From positions 1 through 64,000 of the forward strand of contig NZ_JABURM010000008.1 in NCBI RefSeq assembly GCF_014762685.1: 64,000 bases of DNA. The letters run 5' to 3'. Source of the stretch: Gracilimonas sp. Its GTDB lineage: Bacteria > Bacteroidota > Rhodothermia > Balneolales > Balneolaceae. Both the position numbers and the translations under genes were made by a program. This document shows, in pieces, positions 7,783-16,670 of the stretch. Numbering within the stretch: position 1 is the stretch's first letter; each line of letters starts with the position of its first letter. A model generated the notes under the pieces. That model had not been told where the DNA came from, did not search any database, and saw only the letters and a program-made list of their open reading frames with translations.

Positions 7783-9615
7783 GTGCGGCTGTTATTAACT
7801 GTATTTTTATTTTTATCCATTCTGTTCTGCTCCCCTGTTGTGCATTCACAACATTACTTATGGCCGACCGACTCAGGACAATACCTGAGTTCTACTTTTG
7901 GAGAAACCCGGGAGGCCCATTTCCACGCCGGACTTGATATCAAGACCTGGGGACGGGAAGGTTATCGTGTTTTTGCTTCCAGGGATGGCGTTCTTTATCG
8001 GTTACTGGTAACCGAGCGGGGCTATGGAAAAGCCATTTACTTAAAACATCCTGATGGCACCTTCACCGTTTACGCTCATCTTCAGCGGTTTAATGACGAA
8101 TTTCAGGCTTTGGCAGATTCCATTCGCTTAAAAGATTTTTCATTCGAGATGGACGCCCAGCTCGATACCCTCGGTATTTTCGTAGAACAGGGAGATGTGA
8201 TTGGATACACCGGCTCCACCGGTATTGGCCCTCCCCACTTACATTTTGAGGTTCGGGATTCTTTGCAAAATCCGGTCAATGCCCTTACTACCAATCTAAG
8301 GGTCAAAGATGACATCCCTCCTGTTTTTTCTTCTTTAATTGTAGAACCGTTGTCAAAAAATAGCCGCATAGAACAACACCCCGTTTCCCACAATCGCCGC
8401 CCGGAGGTCAAAAACGGCATATATGATTTTGGCGAAGTTAAAGTATCCGGCAAGGCCGGGCTGGCTGTCAACGTCTACGATCAGGCAAATGATGTGTACA
8501 ATGCATATGCCGTTCACACACTTGCTCTCATACATCAATCCGACACTTTATTTTACGAAGAGCTTAATTCATTCCCTTTTGATGAATCCGGTGAGATGTT
8601 TCTGGATAGAATTGCTCCTTTTGGGTCCACCCGCCGGGGACATCAGCGCCTATATGGTAAAGACGGAAACCAAAACCCGTTCTATCTCATCGACAAACCC
8701 GGGGCACGAATCCACGCATCAGACTCAACCCGGACCTATACCATTGTTGCCGCTGATTACTTTGGCAATACCTCCACGGCCCGGATAACAATCACACCCG
8801 ACCCGGAGACGCCCTTTACTTTTAATCTGCCGTCCATATTGCCGGCTCTTGAAAACTGGTATTGGCATGAAGACTGGGTTTCCCCGGATCTCAACAATAC
8901 ATTCAGCTTGAACGAAGGTCTTGGTGGGTTTCACTGGAAAGAAACTCAGCAAATTTTTCTTCGGGGTTCACTGCCCCCCATAAATTTCGCCCGTATTTTC
9001 CCCGAATACGCTCAAAAAGTTCATACCCCGGACCGTCGTTTATCCGTTAAATTCAACGCGAATTCATTTTTTGACACACTGAGTGTGGCCGTTTCTTATG
9101 CACTCGATGATGAAATATTACTTTCCATTCAGCCACAAATGCTCGCTGTAAAGTCTGAATTCAGGATTGAGTTCTTCCTTGGGGATTATTTTGAGGAAGG
9201 AAACCGTTATCGCCTTTTTCGAGTATCCCCTTCTGATGGCGAATTATCTTACGTAGATTCTGAGCTCAGGGGTCAAACCGTACATGGCTATCCTTCAGAG
9301 CCGGGAAATTTTATCATTAAAGCGGATAATGAGCCCCCGCAAATGTCTGATTTCAAAGTATATAAAACCGATTATGGAAAGTGGCTGGCAACTGTTCATA
9401 TTGAAGATGAACTTAGCGGAGTTAAAGCCTCTTCGGCTGAATTTATCATAAATGGCGAACAAGGAATTGCCGAGTATGATTATGAAGAAGAGTTACTCAT
9501 CTATTATCATCCTCAATTCATGCCTGAAGAAGTAAATACTGTCATAATCAGCGTTGAAGATAAAGCCGGGAACCATACCTTATTCTCTGTAAAACATACA
9601 GTACCCGACTTTTGA
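7783..9615 (+). CDS. Secreted M23-family peptidase (LytM-type)
   Basis: Zinc endopeptidase-like protein expected to act on peptidoglycan cross-links. The start is GTG, 3 nt after the preceding stop. A signal peptide (about 1-22) precedes the catalytic domain (about 30-165), whose ligands are present: His48 and Asp52 in HFHAGLD, His99 in YAHL, His152 and His154 in HLHFEVRD. An unusual insertion of about 30 residues lies between the YAHL and GDVIGYTGS motifs. The remaining roughly 440 residues look like beta-rich, Ig-like modules (the last with a DNEPPQMSDFKVY start), which may hold the enzyme to the wall or regulate it. At 610 aa it is longer than simple LytM proteins. The active site is intact, so activity is likely. 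Confidence 0.9.
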   Translation: MRLLLTVFLFLSILFCSPVVHSQHYLWPTDSGQYLSSTFGETREAHFHAGLDIKTWGREGYRVFASRDGVLYRLLVTERGYGKAIYLKHPDGTFTVYAHLQRFNDEFQALADSIRLKDFSFEMDAQLDTLGIFVEQGDVIGYTGSTGIGPPHLHFEVRDSLQNPVNALTTNLRVKDDIPPVFSSLIVEPLSKNSRIEQHPVSHNRRPEVKNGIYDFGEVKVSGKAGLAVNVYDQANDVYNAYAVHTLALIHQSDTLFYEELNSFPFDESGEMFLDRIAPFGSTRRGHQRLYGKDGNQNPFYLIDKPGARIHASDSTRTYTIVAADYFGNTSTARITITPDPETPFTFNLPSILPALENWYWHEDWVSPDLNNTFSLNEGLGGFHWKETQQIFLRGSLPPINFARIFPEYAQKVHTPDRRLSVKFNANSFFDTLSVAVSYALDDEILLSIQPQMLAVKSEFRIEFFLGDYFEEGNRYRLFRVSPSDGELSYVDSELRGQTVHGYPSEPGNFIIKADNEPPQMSDFKVYKTDYGKWLATVHIEDELSGVKASSAEFIINGEQGIAEYDYEEELLIYYHPQFMPEEVNTVIISVEDKAGNHTLFSVKHTVPDF

Positions 9616-9622
9616 AGTTTAT

Positions 9623-10000
9623 TTATAAGTAGGCAATACAACTTATTTCTACCAGTACGTTCTTCGGCAAAGTTTTTACCGCTACCGTTTCCCGTGCCGG
9701 CGGATCGCTTTCAAAGCGTGCTCCATACACTTCATTAACGGCTCCGAAATCATCCATATCCGCTAAAAAGATGGTGCATTTTAGCACATTTGAGAAGCCA
9801 ATACCCGCTTCTTTTAGAACAGCCTCTAAATTTTTCATCACCTGCCCGGCCTGTTCGGCGGCATTATTTCCTACTATTTCCATGGTTTCCGGATCTAATG
9901 GAATTTGGCCGGAACAATAAAGTGTGCCATTATGTGAGGTTGCTTGACTATATGGGCCTATTGCAGCCGGTGCTTTATCTGTTGAATGTATTTTTTTCAT
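9623..10000 (-). CDS. ridA: RidA family enamine/imine deaminase
   Basis: Small trimeric protein that hydrolyses reactive 2-aminoacrylate-type enamines released by PLP enzymes, protecting cytoplasmic enzymes. Its 125 residues are the normal length. Key positions are present: Arg103 in PPARETVAV, which holds the substrate carboxylate, Tyr17 in IGPYSQA and Glu118 in VEISCIA. It is convergent with the M23 gene, leaving a 7-nt gap between stops. The nearby PLP enzyme at 12676 is the kind of enzyme whose by-products RidA clears, but they are on opposite strands. Confidence 0.94.
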   Translation of the reverse strand: MKKIHSTDKAPAAIGPYSQATSHNGTLYCSGQIPLDPETMEIVGNNAAEQAGQVMKNLEAVLKEAGIGFSNVLKCTIFLADMDDFGAVNEVYGARFESDPPARETVAVKTLPKNVLVEISCIAYL

Positions 10001-10138
10001 GTAAAAGTTCTATATGTTTAGTTTGATTTAGGAACCAAAAGCATATGTGCTAATAAATTGCAGAAAGCAACACATATGATTATTTTCGTGAACATATAAA
10101 TTTGTTCTGACTACAACCAAATTCAATCTATACACAAA

Positions 10139-11455
10139 ATGAAAAAGCTACTTAGTAATTTAATTCCCGTGCTCCTTTTCTTTGGGATACTTTCAGGGTG
10201 CGAAACTACTGACCCTGTTATTGATGAAGCCCAACTGAATATATATACTCAAAACTATGATAGCGCGCATGCCAGCCTTGATCGGTTTATCGAGCAGAAC
10301 CCTAATAATGGCATCGGCTACTATTATAAAGCATTAGCTTACTCTCAGCAAGCTGCTAATATTCAGCCTCCAAGCGACAGAAAGCCCTATTACAGAGATT
10401 TCAGAGAGTCCATAGTTAAATCAAGAGATCTTTTTGAAGATGTTGAAGAGAAACCTGATGAAGCTGCAGAAGTTGATAATTTGATTCTAAATGCCTGGGG
10501 AAGGGAACATAATGCTTCTCTGGAATATGCAACCAATGACAGCGTAATGGCTTCCATGGAGGAACCGTTGAAAGTTGCGGTAGCTCACCTGGAAAATGCT
10601 ATTATCGTAAATCCGGATAGTACACTTTCTTATGATGTGCTGTCTCAAATCCACTATATGGATGGCAATTTTGAAGCAGCTGCTGAGGTTTTAGCAGAGT
10701 CGATGGAGCTTAAAAACCCTCCCCCCGCTGAGGATTATGACCGTATTGCCGCTTTTTATGCTCAGACCGGTAAGAATGAAAAAGCCATTGATATGCTTCA
10801 AGAAGGATTGGAACTCTATCCTGACAGCGTAAGTCTTACCCAAAAGCTTGCTGACAATTATATGAACGTCGGAGAAAGAGGGCGCGCAATCGAAGTACTT
10901 GAAGAATTAATAGCCTCCGATCCCGACAACCCACAGTACCACCTTGTGTTAGGGACTATTATTCTAACTGAAACAGAAGGTTTTACTCAAAGAATCTCAG
11001 AAATATATGATGAGATTTATGATCTCAGAAGTGAGTTAAGAAATGCCAGCGGTAGCAAAGCAAATGATTTGGAAAACCAGATTGAAACTTTGGAAGAAGA
11101 AATTGACGAACGTTTGGCTCAAACCAATGAACTCAATGATCTTGCTGAAAAAGAACTGCTCAGGACTTTAGAATTAAGACCTGATGATGAAACTGCTTAT
11201 AATGCATTGGGCGTTTTATATCAGAACCGTGCCGCCGTACTTTTTGGTCAACGTAACTATACTGATGACATTGACTTAGCTGATCAATACGATGCGGAAG
11301 CCAAAGCATTGCTTCAAAAAGCTATGGAAAACTATGAAAAAACAGTTGAACTCAATCCGGAAAACAAAGGTGCATGGCAGAGTCTGGCTAATATCTATAT
11401 TACCCTCGACATGCAGGATAAGTACGAAGAAGCGATTGAAAAAGCAGGCAACTAA
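10139..11455 (+). CDS. TPR-repeat lipoprotein
   Basis: Predicted outer-envelope lipoprotein: signal peptide ending in LSGC (about residue 21) followed by tetratricopeptide repeats over most of 438 residues, for example the units around 43-75, 170-240 and 340-430 (typical GIGYYYKALAYSQQ and NKGAWQSLANIYITL). A Glu/Leu-rich coiled coil of about 45 residues interrupts the repeats near 285-335. TPRs mediate protein-protein contacts, so this is likely a scaffold or assembly factor. The stop is immediately followed by a similar TPR lipoprotein gene; the two look like diverged duplicates sharing the layout signal-TPR-coiled coil-TPR. Confidence 0.85.
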   Translation: MKKLLSNLIPVLLFFGILSGCETTDPVIDEAQLNIYTQNYDSAHASLDRFIEQNPNNGIGYYYKALAYSQQAANIQPPSDRKPYYRDFRESIVKSRDLFEDVEEKPDEAAEVDNLILNAWGREHNASLEYATNDSVMASMEEPLKVAVAHLENAIIVNPDSTLSYDVLSQIHYMDGNFEAAAEVLAESMELKNPPPAEDYDRIAAFYAQTGKNEKAIDMLQEGLELYPDSVSLTQKLADNYMNVGERGRAIEVLEELIASDPDNPQYHLVLGTIILTETEGFTQRISEIYDEIYDLRSELRNASGSKANDLENQIETLEEEIDERLAQTNELNDLAEKELLRTLELRPDDETAYNALGVLYQNRAAVLFGQRNYTDDIDLADQYDAEAKALLQKAMENYEKTVELNPENKGAWQSLANIYITLDMQDKYEEAIEKAGN

Positions 11456-11482
11456 TTGCCAAATGCACACAAATATATAAAT

Positions 11483-12673
11483 ATGAATGTATCAACCTTT
11501 ACCCGGCTTGCAGGCTTACTACTTGTAGCCGGGTTTTTTTATTCTTGCGGTTCATCCGGGGCTAACCTTGATGAATTAATTGCAAACAATAATTATCAAA
11601 AAGCACTTACCGAAATAGACAGCCGGCTGGATGAGAATCCTTCACAACCTGCACTCTATATCCAACGCGGTGAGATAAATGCGGAATTGGCAAGAGAAAC
11701 CGACCCTGAGCTAAGGGCGGAATTCTATACAAAAACAGCTGACGATTTTAACTCAGCCATAGAATATGATGCCAGTGAATCACAACTTTCAACCATCGAC
11801 AGCCTGCGCCAGCAGTATTGGAAAGATGAGCATAACGCGGGACTGCGAATTTCAGAAAATGAAGCCGTGTCTGAAAGATACCAACGGTCTGAAATACATT
11901 TCCAAAATGCTCTAATTCTCAGGCCGGATGCCGTAAGCTCATATCGAAACCTTTCGGTTGCCCAGTTTAACCTTGGGGAAATTGATGAAGCCATCACGAG
12001 CCTGGAAACCGCCCTTGATTATGCTGATGAACCCTCAGCTGAACTCTACGAAAACCTTGGCTATTTATATCTTGAAAAAGGAAATCCTGCCGAAGCCGCA
12101 CAATACTATGAGTTGGCTAATACAAATATGGAAGATGACCTGAATTTAGCTTTTGGGCTCATTAACGCATACATCTCAAATGGCAACAGCGCTGAGGCAG
12201 CAAACATGCTGGAAACACTTGTGGATGAAAACCCGCAAAATGCGAACCTGAGAAATGTTTACGGAACCCAGCTCTATGAGATTACATCCGATATATTGGA
12301 AGAGCTCAAAACGGCTTATTCCGATAACAACTCAGAATTGACCGAAGATTTACGTGCTGAAGCTGAAGAGATGGGGCAAGAAGCTGAAGAACATCTAATT
12401 GAGGCTTTTAAAAGAGATACATCAAATACAAAATACCTGGAAAGTTTAGCTGTTTTTTATAACAACCTGGCATCTCAATATCTTGCTTTAACAAAGGTAT
12501 CATTCGAAAATGACCGGACTGCTCTTCGACAAAAAGCTTATACGCTAATCGATTTTGCCATTGAGTATTATGAGAAATTGATTGACATCGATCCCAATAA
12601 CGATGAATATGGAGATAAACTCGAGGTACTGAAGAAATTAAAAGAACGTCAAACCGTCTCTGCGAATAATTAA
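11483..12673 (+). CDS. TPR-repeat lipoprotein, paralogue of the preceding gene
   Basis: Second TPR lipoprotein in tandem (396 aa from the ATG at 11483). An in-frame TTG at 11456 abuts the upstream stop, but the ATG gives a proper signal peptide, MNVSTFTRLAGLLLVAGFFYSC, with lipobox FYSC. TPR-like units are visible at about 35-60 (YQKALTEIDSRLDENPSQPA), 135-230 and 340-385, with an acidic helical insert near 270-310 at the same relative place as the coiled coil of its neighbour. Both proteins contain the same WGREHNAS / WKDEHNAG signature, supporting duplication. Probably one operon with the gene before it and possibly with the PLP enzyme whose ATG is 2 nt after this stop. Confidence 0.84.
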   Translation: MNVSTFTRLAGLLLVAGFFYSCGSSGANLDELIANNNYQKALTEIDSRLDENPSQPALYIQRGEINAELARETDPELRAEFYTKTADDFNSAIEYDASESQLSTIDSLRQQYWKDEHNAGLRISENEAVSERYQRSEIHFQNALILRPDAVSSYRNLSVAQFNLGEIDEAITSLETALDYADEPSAELYENLGYLYLEKGNPAEAAQYYELANTNMEDDLNLAFGLINAYISNGNSAEAANMLETLVDENPQNANLRNVYGTQLYEITSDILEELKTAYSDNNSELTEDLRAEAEEMGQEAEEHLIEAFKRDTSNTKYLESLAVFYNNLASQYLALTKVSFENDRTALRQKAYTLIDFAIEYYEKLIDIDPNNDEYGDKLEVLKKLKERQTVSANN

Positions 12674-12675
12674 TT

Positions 12676-13812
12676 ATGAAATTTAATACCAAGACTATTC
12701 ATGCCGGCCAGAAGCCCGAAGAAACTTCCGGTGCGGTAATGCCCCCAATTTTTCAAACATCAACGTACGCACAGGAAGCCCCAAACCAGCACAAGGGCTA
12801 TGATTATGCCCGTGTTGGCAATCCCACCAGAACGGCACTTGAAAAAATGATTGCAGGCCTGGAAGGCGCTGAAGAAGCGGCCTGTTTTTCCAGTGGCGTA
12901 GCTGCAATGGACGCCCTGATGAAGATGTTGCGTCCCGGTGACCACGTAGTTACCACTAACGATTTATATGGCGGATCCTACCGTCTTTTTACAAAAGTAT
13001 TTGAACCGTACGGCATCAATTTTACTTTTGTGGACATGACTGATCTTGATAAAGTAAAAGAAGCTATCACTCCCAAAACCAGGTTGATGTGGATCGAAAC
13101 CCCCACCAACCCTTTACTTCGGGTCGTTGATATTAAAGCACTGGTTGAGCTTGCAAAACCAAAAGATATTTTGACGGTTGTGGATAATACTTTTGCTTCA
13201 CCTTACTTACAACGACCCTTAGAGTTTGGAGCGGATGCTGTTCTTCACTCCGCTACCAAATATTTAGCCGGACATTCAGACGTTATTCACGGCGCCGTGG
13301 CAAGTTCCAATAAAGAGATTATGGAGAATCTTCGGTTTCAGACAAAAACTTCCGGGGCTGTTCCCGGCCCAATGGATTGCTACCTTACTTTAAGAGGTAT
13401 CAAAACGCTGAGTGTTCGTGTTCAGAGATCCGTAGATAATGCCAAACAAATAGCCGAATTTCTTGAAAACCATTCTGAAGTTGCTTCTGTCTTGTATCCG
13501 GGGCTTAGCTCACATCCTCAGCATGAATTGGCTAAAAAACAAATGGATGATTTTGGAGCAATGCTTTCCTTTACCCTCAAAAATGATTCTATCGAAGCAG
13601 CTGTTAAGTTTATGAGCAATACCAAGATTTTCACACTTGCAGAAAGCCTGGGTGGAGTGGAGTCACTCATCAGCCACCCGGCATCCATGACGCACGGCTC
13701 TATACCGAAAGACGTTCGGGAAAAAGCCGGATTGAAAGATTCTCTCATCAGAATTTCCGTGGGAATTGAAGATGCCGACGACCTGATTGACGACTTAAAC
13801 CAGGCATTTTAA
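12676..13812 (+). CDS. Cys/Met-metabolism PLP enzyme (cystathionine gamma-lyase/synthase type)
   Basis: PLP enzyme of trans-sulfuration, either cystathionine gamma-synthase (O-acyl-homoserine plus cysteine) or gamma-lyase (cystathionine to cysteine). Length (378) and motifs are those of the family: cofactor Lys195 in HSATKYLAGHSD, Asp170 in VVDNTFASPYLQRP, Tyr98 in DLYGGSYRL and the C-terminal ESLGGVESLISHPASMTHGS. The motifs do not separate synthase from lyase, and no met gene is adjacent to help. It follows the TPR lipoprotein gene by 2 nt, so it is probably cotranscribed with it, an odd pairing that may have no functional meaning. Confidence 0.92.
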   Translation: MKFNTKTIHAGQKPEETSGAVMPPIFQTSTYAQEAPNQHKGYDYARVGNPTRTALEKMIAGLEGAEEAACFSSGVAAMDALMKMLRPGDHVVTTNDLYGGSYRLFTKVFEPYGINFTFVDMTDLDKVKEAITPKTRLMWIETPTNPLLRVVDIKALVELAKPKDILTVVDNTFASPYLQRPLEFGADAVLHSATKYLAGHSDVIHGAVASSNKEIMENLRFQTKTSGAVPGPMDCYLTLRGIKTLSVRVQRSVDNAKQIAEFLENHSEVASVLYPGLSSHPQHELAKKQMDDFGAMLSFTLKNDSIEAAVKFMSNTKIFTLAESLGGVESLISHPASMTHGSIPKDVREKAGLKDSLIRISVGIEDADDLIDDLNQAF

Positions 13813-13895
13813 CATATCATCATTTCCCGGGCTTTAGTATTTTTATTTATATAAAAAAGCGCTTACAGAACTTCTAATCTAAATTATTTTTGATC

Positions 13896-15074
13896 ATGCG
13901 AGACGTAGTTATAGTATCAGCAAAACGAACACCCATGGGTTCCTTTGGAGGCAGCCTGTCATCTTTTACGGCACCGGAACTGGGGGCTGCGGCCATACTT
14001 GAAGCGGTAAAGGCAGGCGGTATCAAAGCAGATGATGTTCAGGAATTATTAATGGGCAATGTACTTTCAGCCGGAATCGGCCAGGCCCCTGCACGACAAG
14101 CCGGTATGAAAGCAGGCTTGAATCAAAGAACTCCGGCAACCACGGTGAACAAGGTATGTGCATCCGGGATGAAAGCAATTATGATTGCGGCCGACCAAAT
14201 CCGTTTGGGTGAAGCTGACATCATTGTAGCGGGCGGCATGGAGAGCATGAGTAATGTTCCCTACTATCTTCCCAAACAGCGTTTTGGATCAAAATACGGA
14301 CACACACAAGCTGAAGACGGTATTGTCAAAGACGGGCTTTGGGATGTATATAATGATTACCTGATGGGGAATGCCGGTGACCTTTGTGGGAGAGAATGTA
14401 ACATAAGCCGTGAGCAGCAGGATGAATATGCTGTCACTTCATATAAAAGGGCTATTGAAGCTACGGAAAAAGGCTACTTCAAGGATGAAGTAATCAAAAT
14501 GAAGGTTAAGGACCGCAAGGGGAATGTAACTGAAGTAGAAAAAGACGAGGAATTGGATAAAGTTCGTTTTGAAAAAATCCCCGAACTCCGTCCTGTTTTT
14601 GATAAAGAAGGAACCGTGACTGCAGCAAATGCATCCAGTATTAATGACGGGGCAGCAGCTGTTTTGGTTATGAGTGCAGACAAAGCCGAAGAATTGGGCC
14701 TCAAGCCTCTTGCTAAGATACTGAGTCATGCTAGTGCGGCTAAAGCTCCTGAGTGGTTTACAACCGCACCGGCTGATGCCATCCCCATTGCTTTAAAGAA
14801 AGCCGGGCTTACTAAAAATGATATTGATTTATTTGAAATCAACGAAGCCTTTTCGGTAGTTGCTTTAGCTAATAACCAAATTCTTGAATTGGATCCCGAG
14901 AAAGTTAATATCCACGGCGGTGCCGTTAGTATTGGGCACCCTTTGGGTTGTTCCGGGGCTCGCATTATTGTTACACTCATTCATGCCCTTAAGAGAACAC
15001 AAGGCAAATACGGATGTGCCGGTATTTGCAACGGCGGCGGCGGCGCTTCCTCCCTCGTTCTTGAAATGCTTTAA
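13896..15074 (+). CDS. Acetyl-CoA acetyltransferase (thiolase)
   Basis: Thiolase, either degradative (ketoacyl-CoA plus CoA) or biosynthetic (two acetyl-CoA to acetoacetyl-CoA). From the ATG at 13896 the protein has 392 residues, and catalytic positions match the biosynthetic thiolase layout: Cys88 in VNKVCASGMKA, His348 in GHPLGCSGA and Cys378 in ICNGGGGAS. The in-frame TTG two codons earlier is an unlikely start. The gene has its own terminator at 15083. It may work with the acyl-CoA dehydrogenase and acyl-CoA carboxylase genes elsewhere in the window, but they are not in one operon. Confidence 0.95.
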   Translation: MRDVVIVSAKRTPMGSFGGSLSSFTAPELGAAAILEAVKAGGIKADDVQELLMGNVLSAGIGQAPARQAGMKAGLNQRTPATTVNKVCASGMKAIMIAADQIRLGEADIIVAGGMESMSNVPYYLPKQRFGSKYGHTQAEDGIVKDGLWDVYNDYLMGNAGDLCGRECNISREQQDEYAVTSYKRAIEATEKGYFKDEVIKMKVKDRKGNVTEVEKDEELDKVRFEKIPELRPVFDKEGTVTAANASSINDGAAAVLVMSADKAEELGLKPLAKILSHASAAKAPEWFTTAPADAIPIALKKAGLTKNDIDLFEINEAFSVVALANNQILELDPEKVNIHGGAVSIGHPLGCSGARIIVTLIHALKRTQGKYGCAGICNGGGGASSLVLEML

Positions 15075-15080
15075 TCTTTT

Positions 15081-15112
15081 TTGAGCCCGTCTTGAAGCGG
15101 GCTCATTTTTCT
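15081..15112 (+). terminator. Intrinsic terminator after the thiolase gene
   Basis: Stem GAGCCCG / CGGGCTC (15083-15089 with 15098-15104), 8-nt loop, then ATTTTT. It lies 9 nt after the thiolase stop codon. Confidence 0.85.
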
Positions 15113-15113
15113 A

Positions 15114-15142
15114 TTGACATTTTTAGCTCACCAACATATTAT
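15114..15142 (+). promoter_or_regulatory. Sigma-70-like promoter ahead of the PorV operon
   Basis: TTGACA at 15114-15119, exactly 17 nt, then TATTAT at 15137-15142: almost the textbook housekeeping consensus. The next start codon is at 15516, so a transcript from here would have an untranslated leader of about 365 nt with no open frame I consider real. The gap 15143-15515 is AT-rich and otherwise featureless to me apart from short dyads. Confidence 0.5.
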
Positions 15143-15515
15143 AGTACTGACCTGAAACCAAAAATACCTGTCATATAATAGAACGCTACTATTTTTTGTT
15201 ATTTATTAATGATACAGAACGGGTATAATACCCTTATCCCTAACAGGTCAATTTTAACTAATAGAACGGCACTTTATAGTTATACTGCTACAAAATTTTA
15301 AGCGTTTCATACGCATAGTGCATTAAATACTTTCAATTGGTTTTATATGCTAAACGGCTGCATATAAGAGTGGTTTGCTTTATTTATTAGTTTTCATTGT
15401 TCAAGGTGTTAAACCCCGGTAAGTGAAAGTGATAATAAAAAGCTCATAATTGTATGCTACTGTCGTAAATTAGACTTGAATCACTTATATTATATCTATA
15501 CTAAAATTTAGCTCT

Positions 15516-16667
15516 ATGAAAAGGACACTATCCATAATTGCAGCAGCGACGTTATTCCTGTGGCCTGCTATCTCAAATGCACAAGTTGCTATTACAGCCG
15601 TTCCCTTTCTTCAAATTGAACCGGATTCCCGTGGAGCAGGTATGGGCAACACCGGCGTAGCCATTGCTGACAATGCTTCCGCTTTATTCTGGAACCCGGC
15701 AGGCTTAGCTTTCCAGGATGAAACAAATCAAGCCGGTATCACCCATTCAAACTGGCTGGCTAATTTTAATGTAAGTGATCTCTTCTATGATCAGGTAGTA
15801 GGTAAGTACTATATTGAGGGTATTGGCACTATTGGAGCTCACCTGACTTACCTTAATATGGGAGAACAGGTGGTAACCCGTGAAACAGGACCTGAGCCTA
15901 TTTCTCGTTTCAACAGTTATGAACTTGCTTTCGGCGCCTCTTACGGACATAAATTCAGCGAAAACTTTGCCGGGGGAACAAGCTTGCGAATTATTTACTC
16001 GAGCCTGGCAAGCGGCACCTCCATAAGCGAACAAAAAGTAAGTCCGGGCAGCAGTGTCGCAGTCGACCTCTCCGTCTTATACCGTACCGACCCTTTTGCT
16101 GTTGGAGGAAGAGATGCCCGATTTAGCTTTGGAACCAACTTGTCTAATATTGGGCCCGGAATCCAATACACTGACAATGCACAAAAAGATCCGCTGCCTA
16201 CCGTTCTTCGATTTGGCTGGGCTTTTGATCTTGACCTCGATGATGCAGGCATCAACAAAATTACCATCGCCAATGACATTTCCAAAATAATGGCACGCAC
16301 CAAACCTGTTTATACAACAGATAATGAAGGAAATGTAGATACCTCTCGTGTTGCTTCCGGACCGATTGAAGCCTTGTTTACTTCCTGGAGCAGTTTTAAA
16401 CGATTTGACGGTCAAAGCACCATTGAAGTTGGGCTTATGCAACAATTTATGATTGGTGCAGGAGTTGAATATTGGTATGCCGATCAATTTGCACTCAGAA
16501 GCGGCTACTATTTTGAAGATCCGCAAAACGGAGACCGGGAATACATTACTTTCGGAGCCGGCATTCGCTATGACTTTCTCGGGGTTGACTTCAGTTACAT
16601 AAAAACCCTTGAATCAGACCATCCACTTGCAAACACCCTGCGATTCAGCTTGCTGATTGACTTTTAA
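15516..16667 (+). CDS. porV: PorV/PorQ-type outer membrane protein of the type IX secretion system
   Basis: FadL-like outer-membrane barrel. In T9SS, PorV receives cargo from the translocon and hands it to the attachment complex. The protein has a signal peptide (about 1-22, cleaved after SNAQ), the PorV hallmark FLQIEPDSRGAGMGNTGVA followed by NASALFWNPAGLA, alternating beta-strand pattern throughout, and an aromatic C-terminus, LRFSLLIDF, as expected for a barrel. At 383 aa it fits the family. The next gene, starting 4 nt later, encodes a protein with a T9SS sorting domain, the expected client. PorV and PorQ are similar; the adjacent cargo fits either. Confidence 0.9.
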   Translation: MKRTLSIIAAATLFLWPAISNAQVAITAVPFLQIEPDSRGAGMGNTGVAIADNASALFWNPAGLAFQDETNQAGITHSNWLANFNVSDLFYDQVVGKYYIEGIGTIGAHLTYLNMGEQVVTRETGPEPISRFNSYELAFGASYGHKFSENFAGGTSLRIIYSSLASGTSISEQKVSPGSSVAVDLSVLYRTDPFAVGGRDARFSFGTNLSNIGPGIQYTDNAQKDPLPTVLRFGWAFDLDLDDAGINKITIANDISKIMARTKPVYTTDNEGNVDTSRVASGPIEALFTSWSSFKRFDGQSTIEVGLMQQFMIGAGVEYWYADQFALRSGYYFEDPQNGDREYITFGAGIRYDFLGVDFSYIKTLESDHPLANTLRFSLLIDF

Positions 16668-16670
16668 TAC

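Noticed and set aside
16077-16526. 149-codon minus-strand frame inside porV
   Set aside because: The plus-strand product is a convincing outer-membrane protein; the antisense peptide has no sensible composition.
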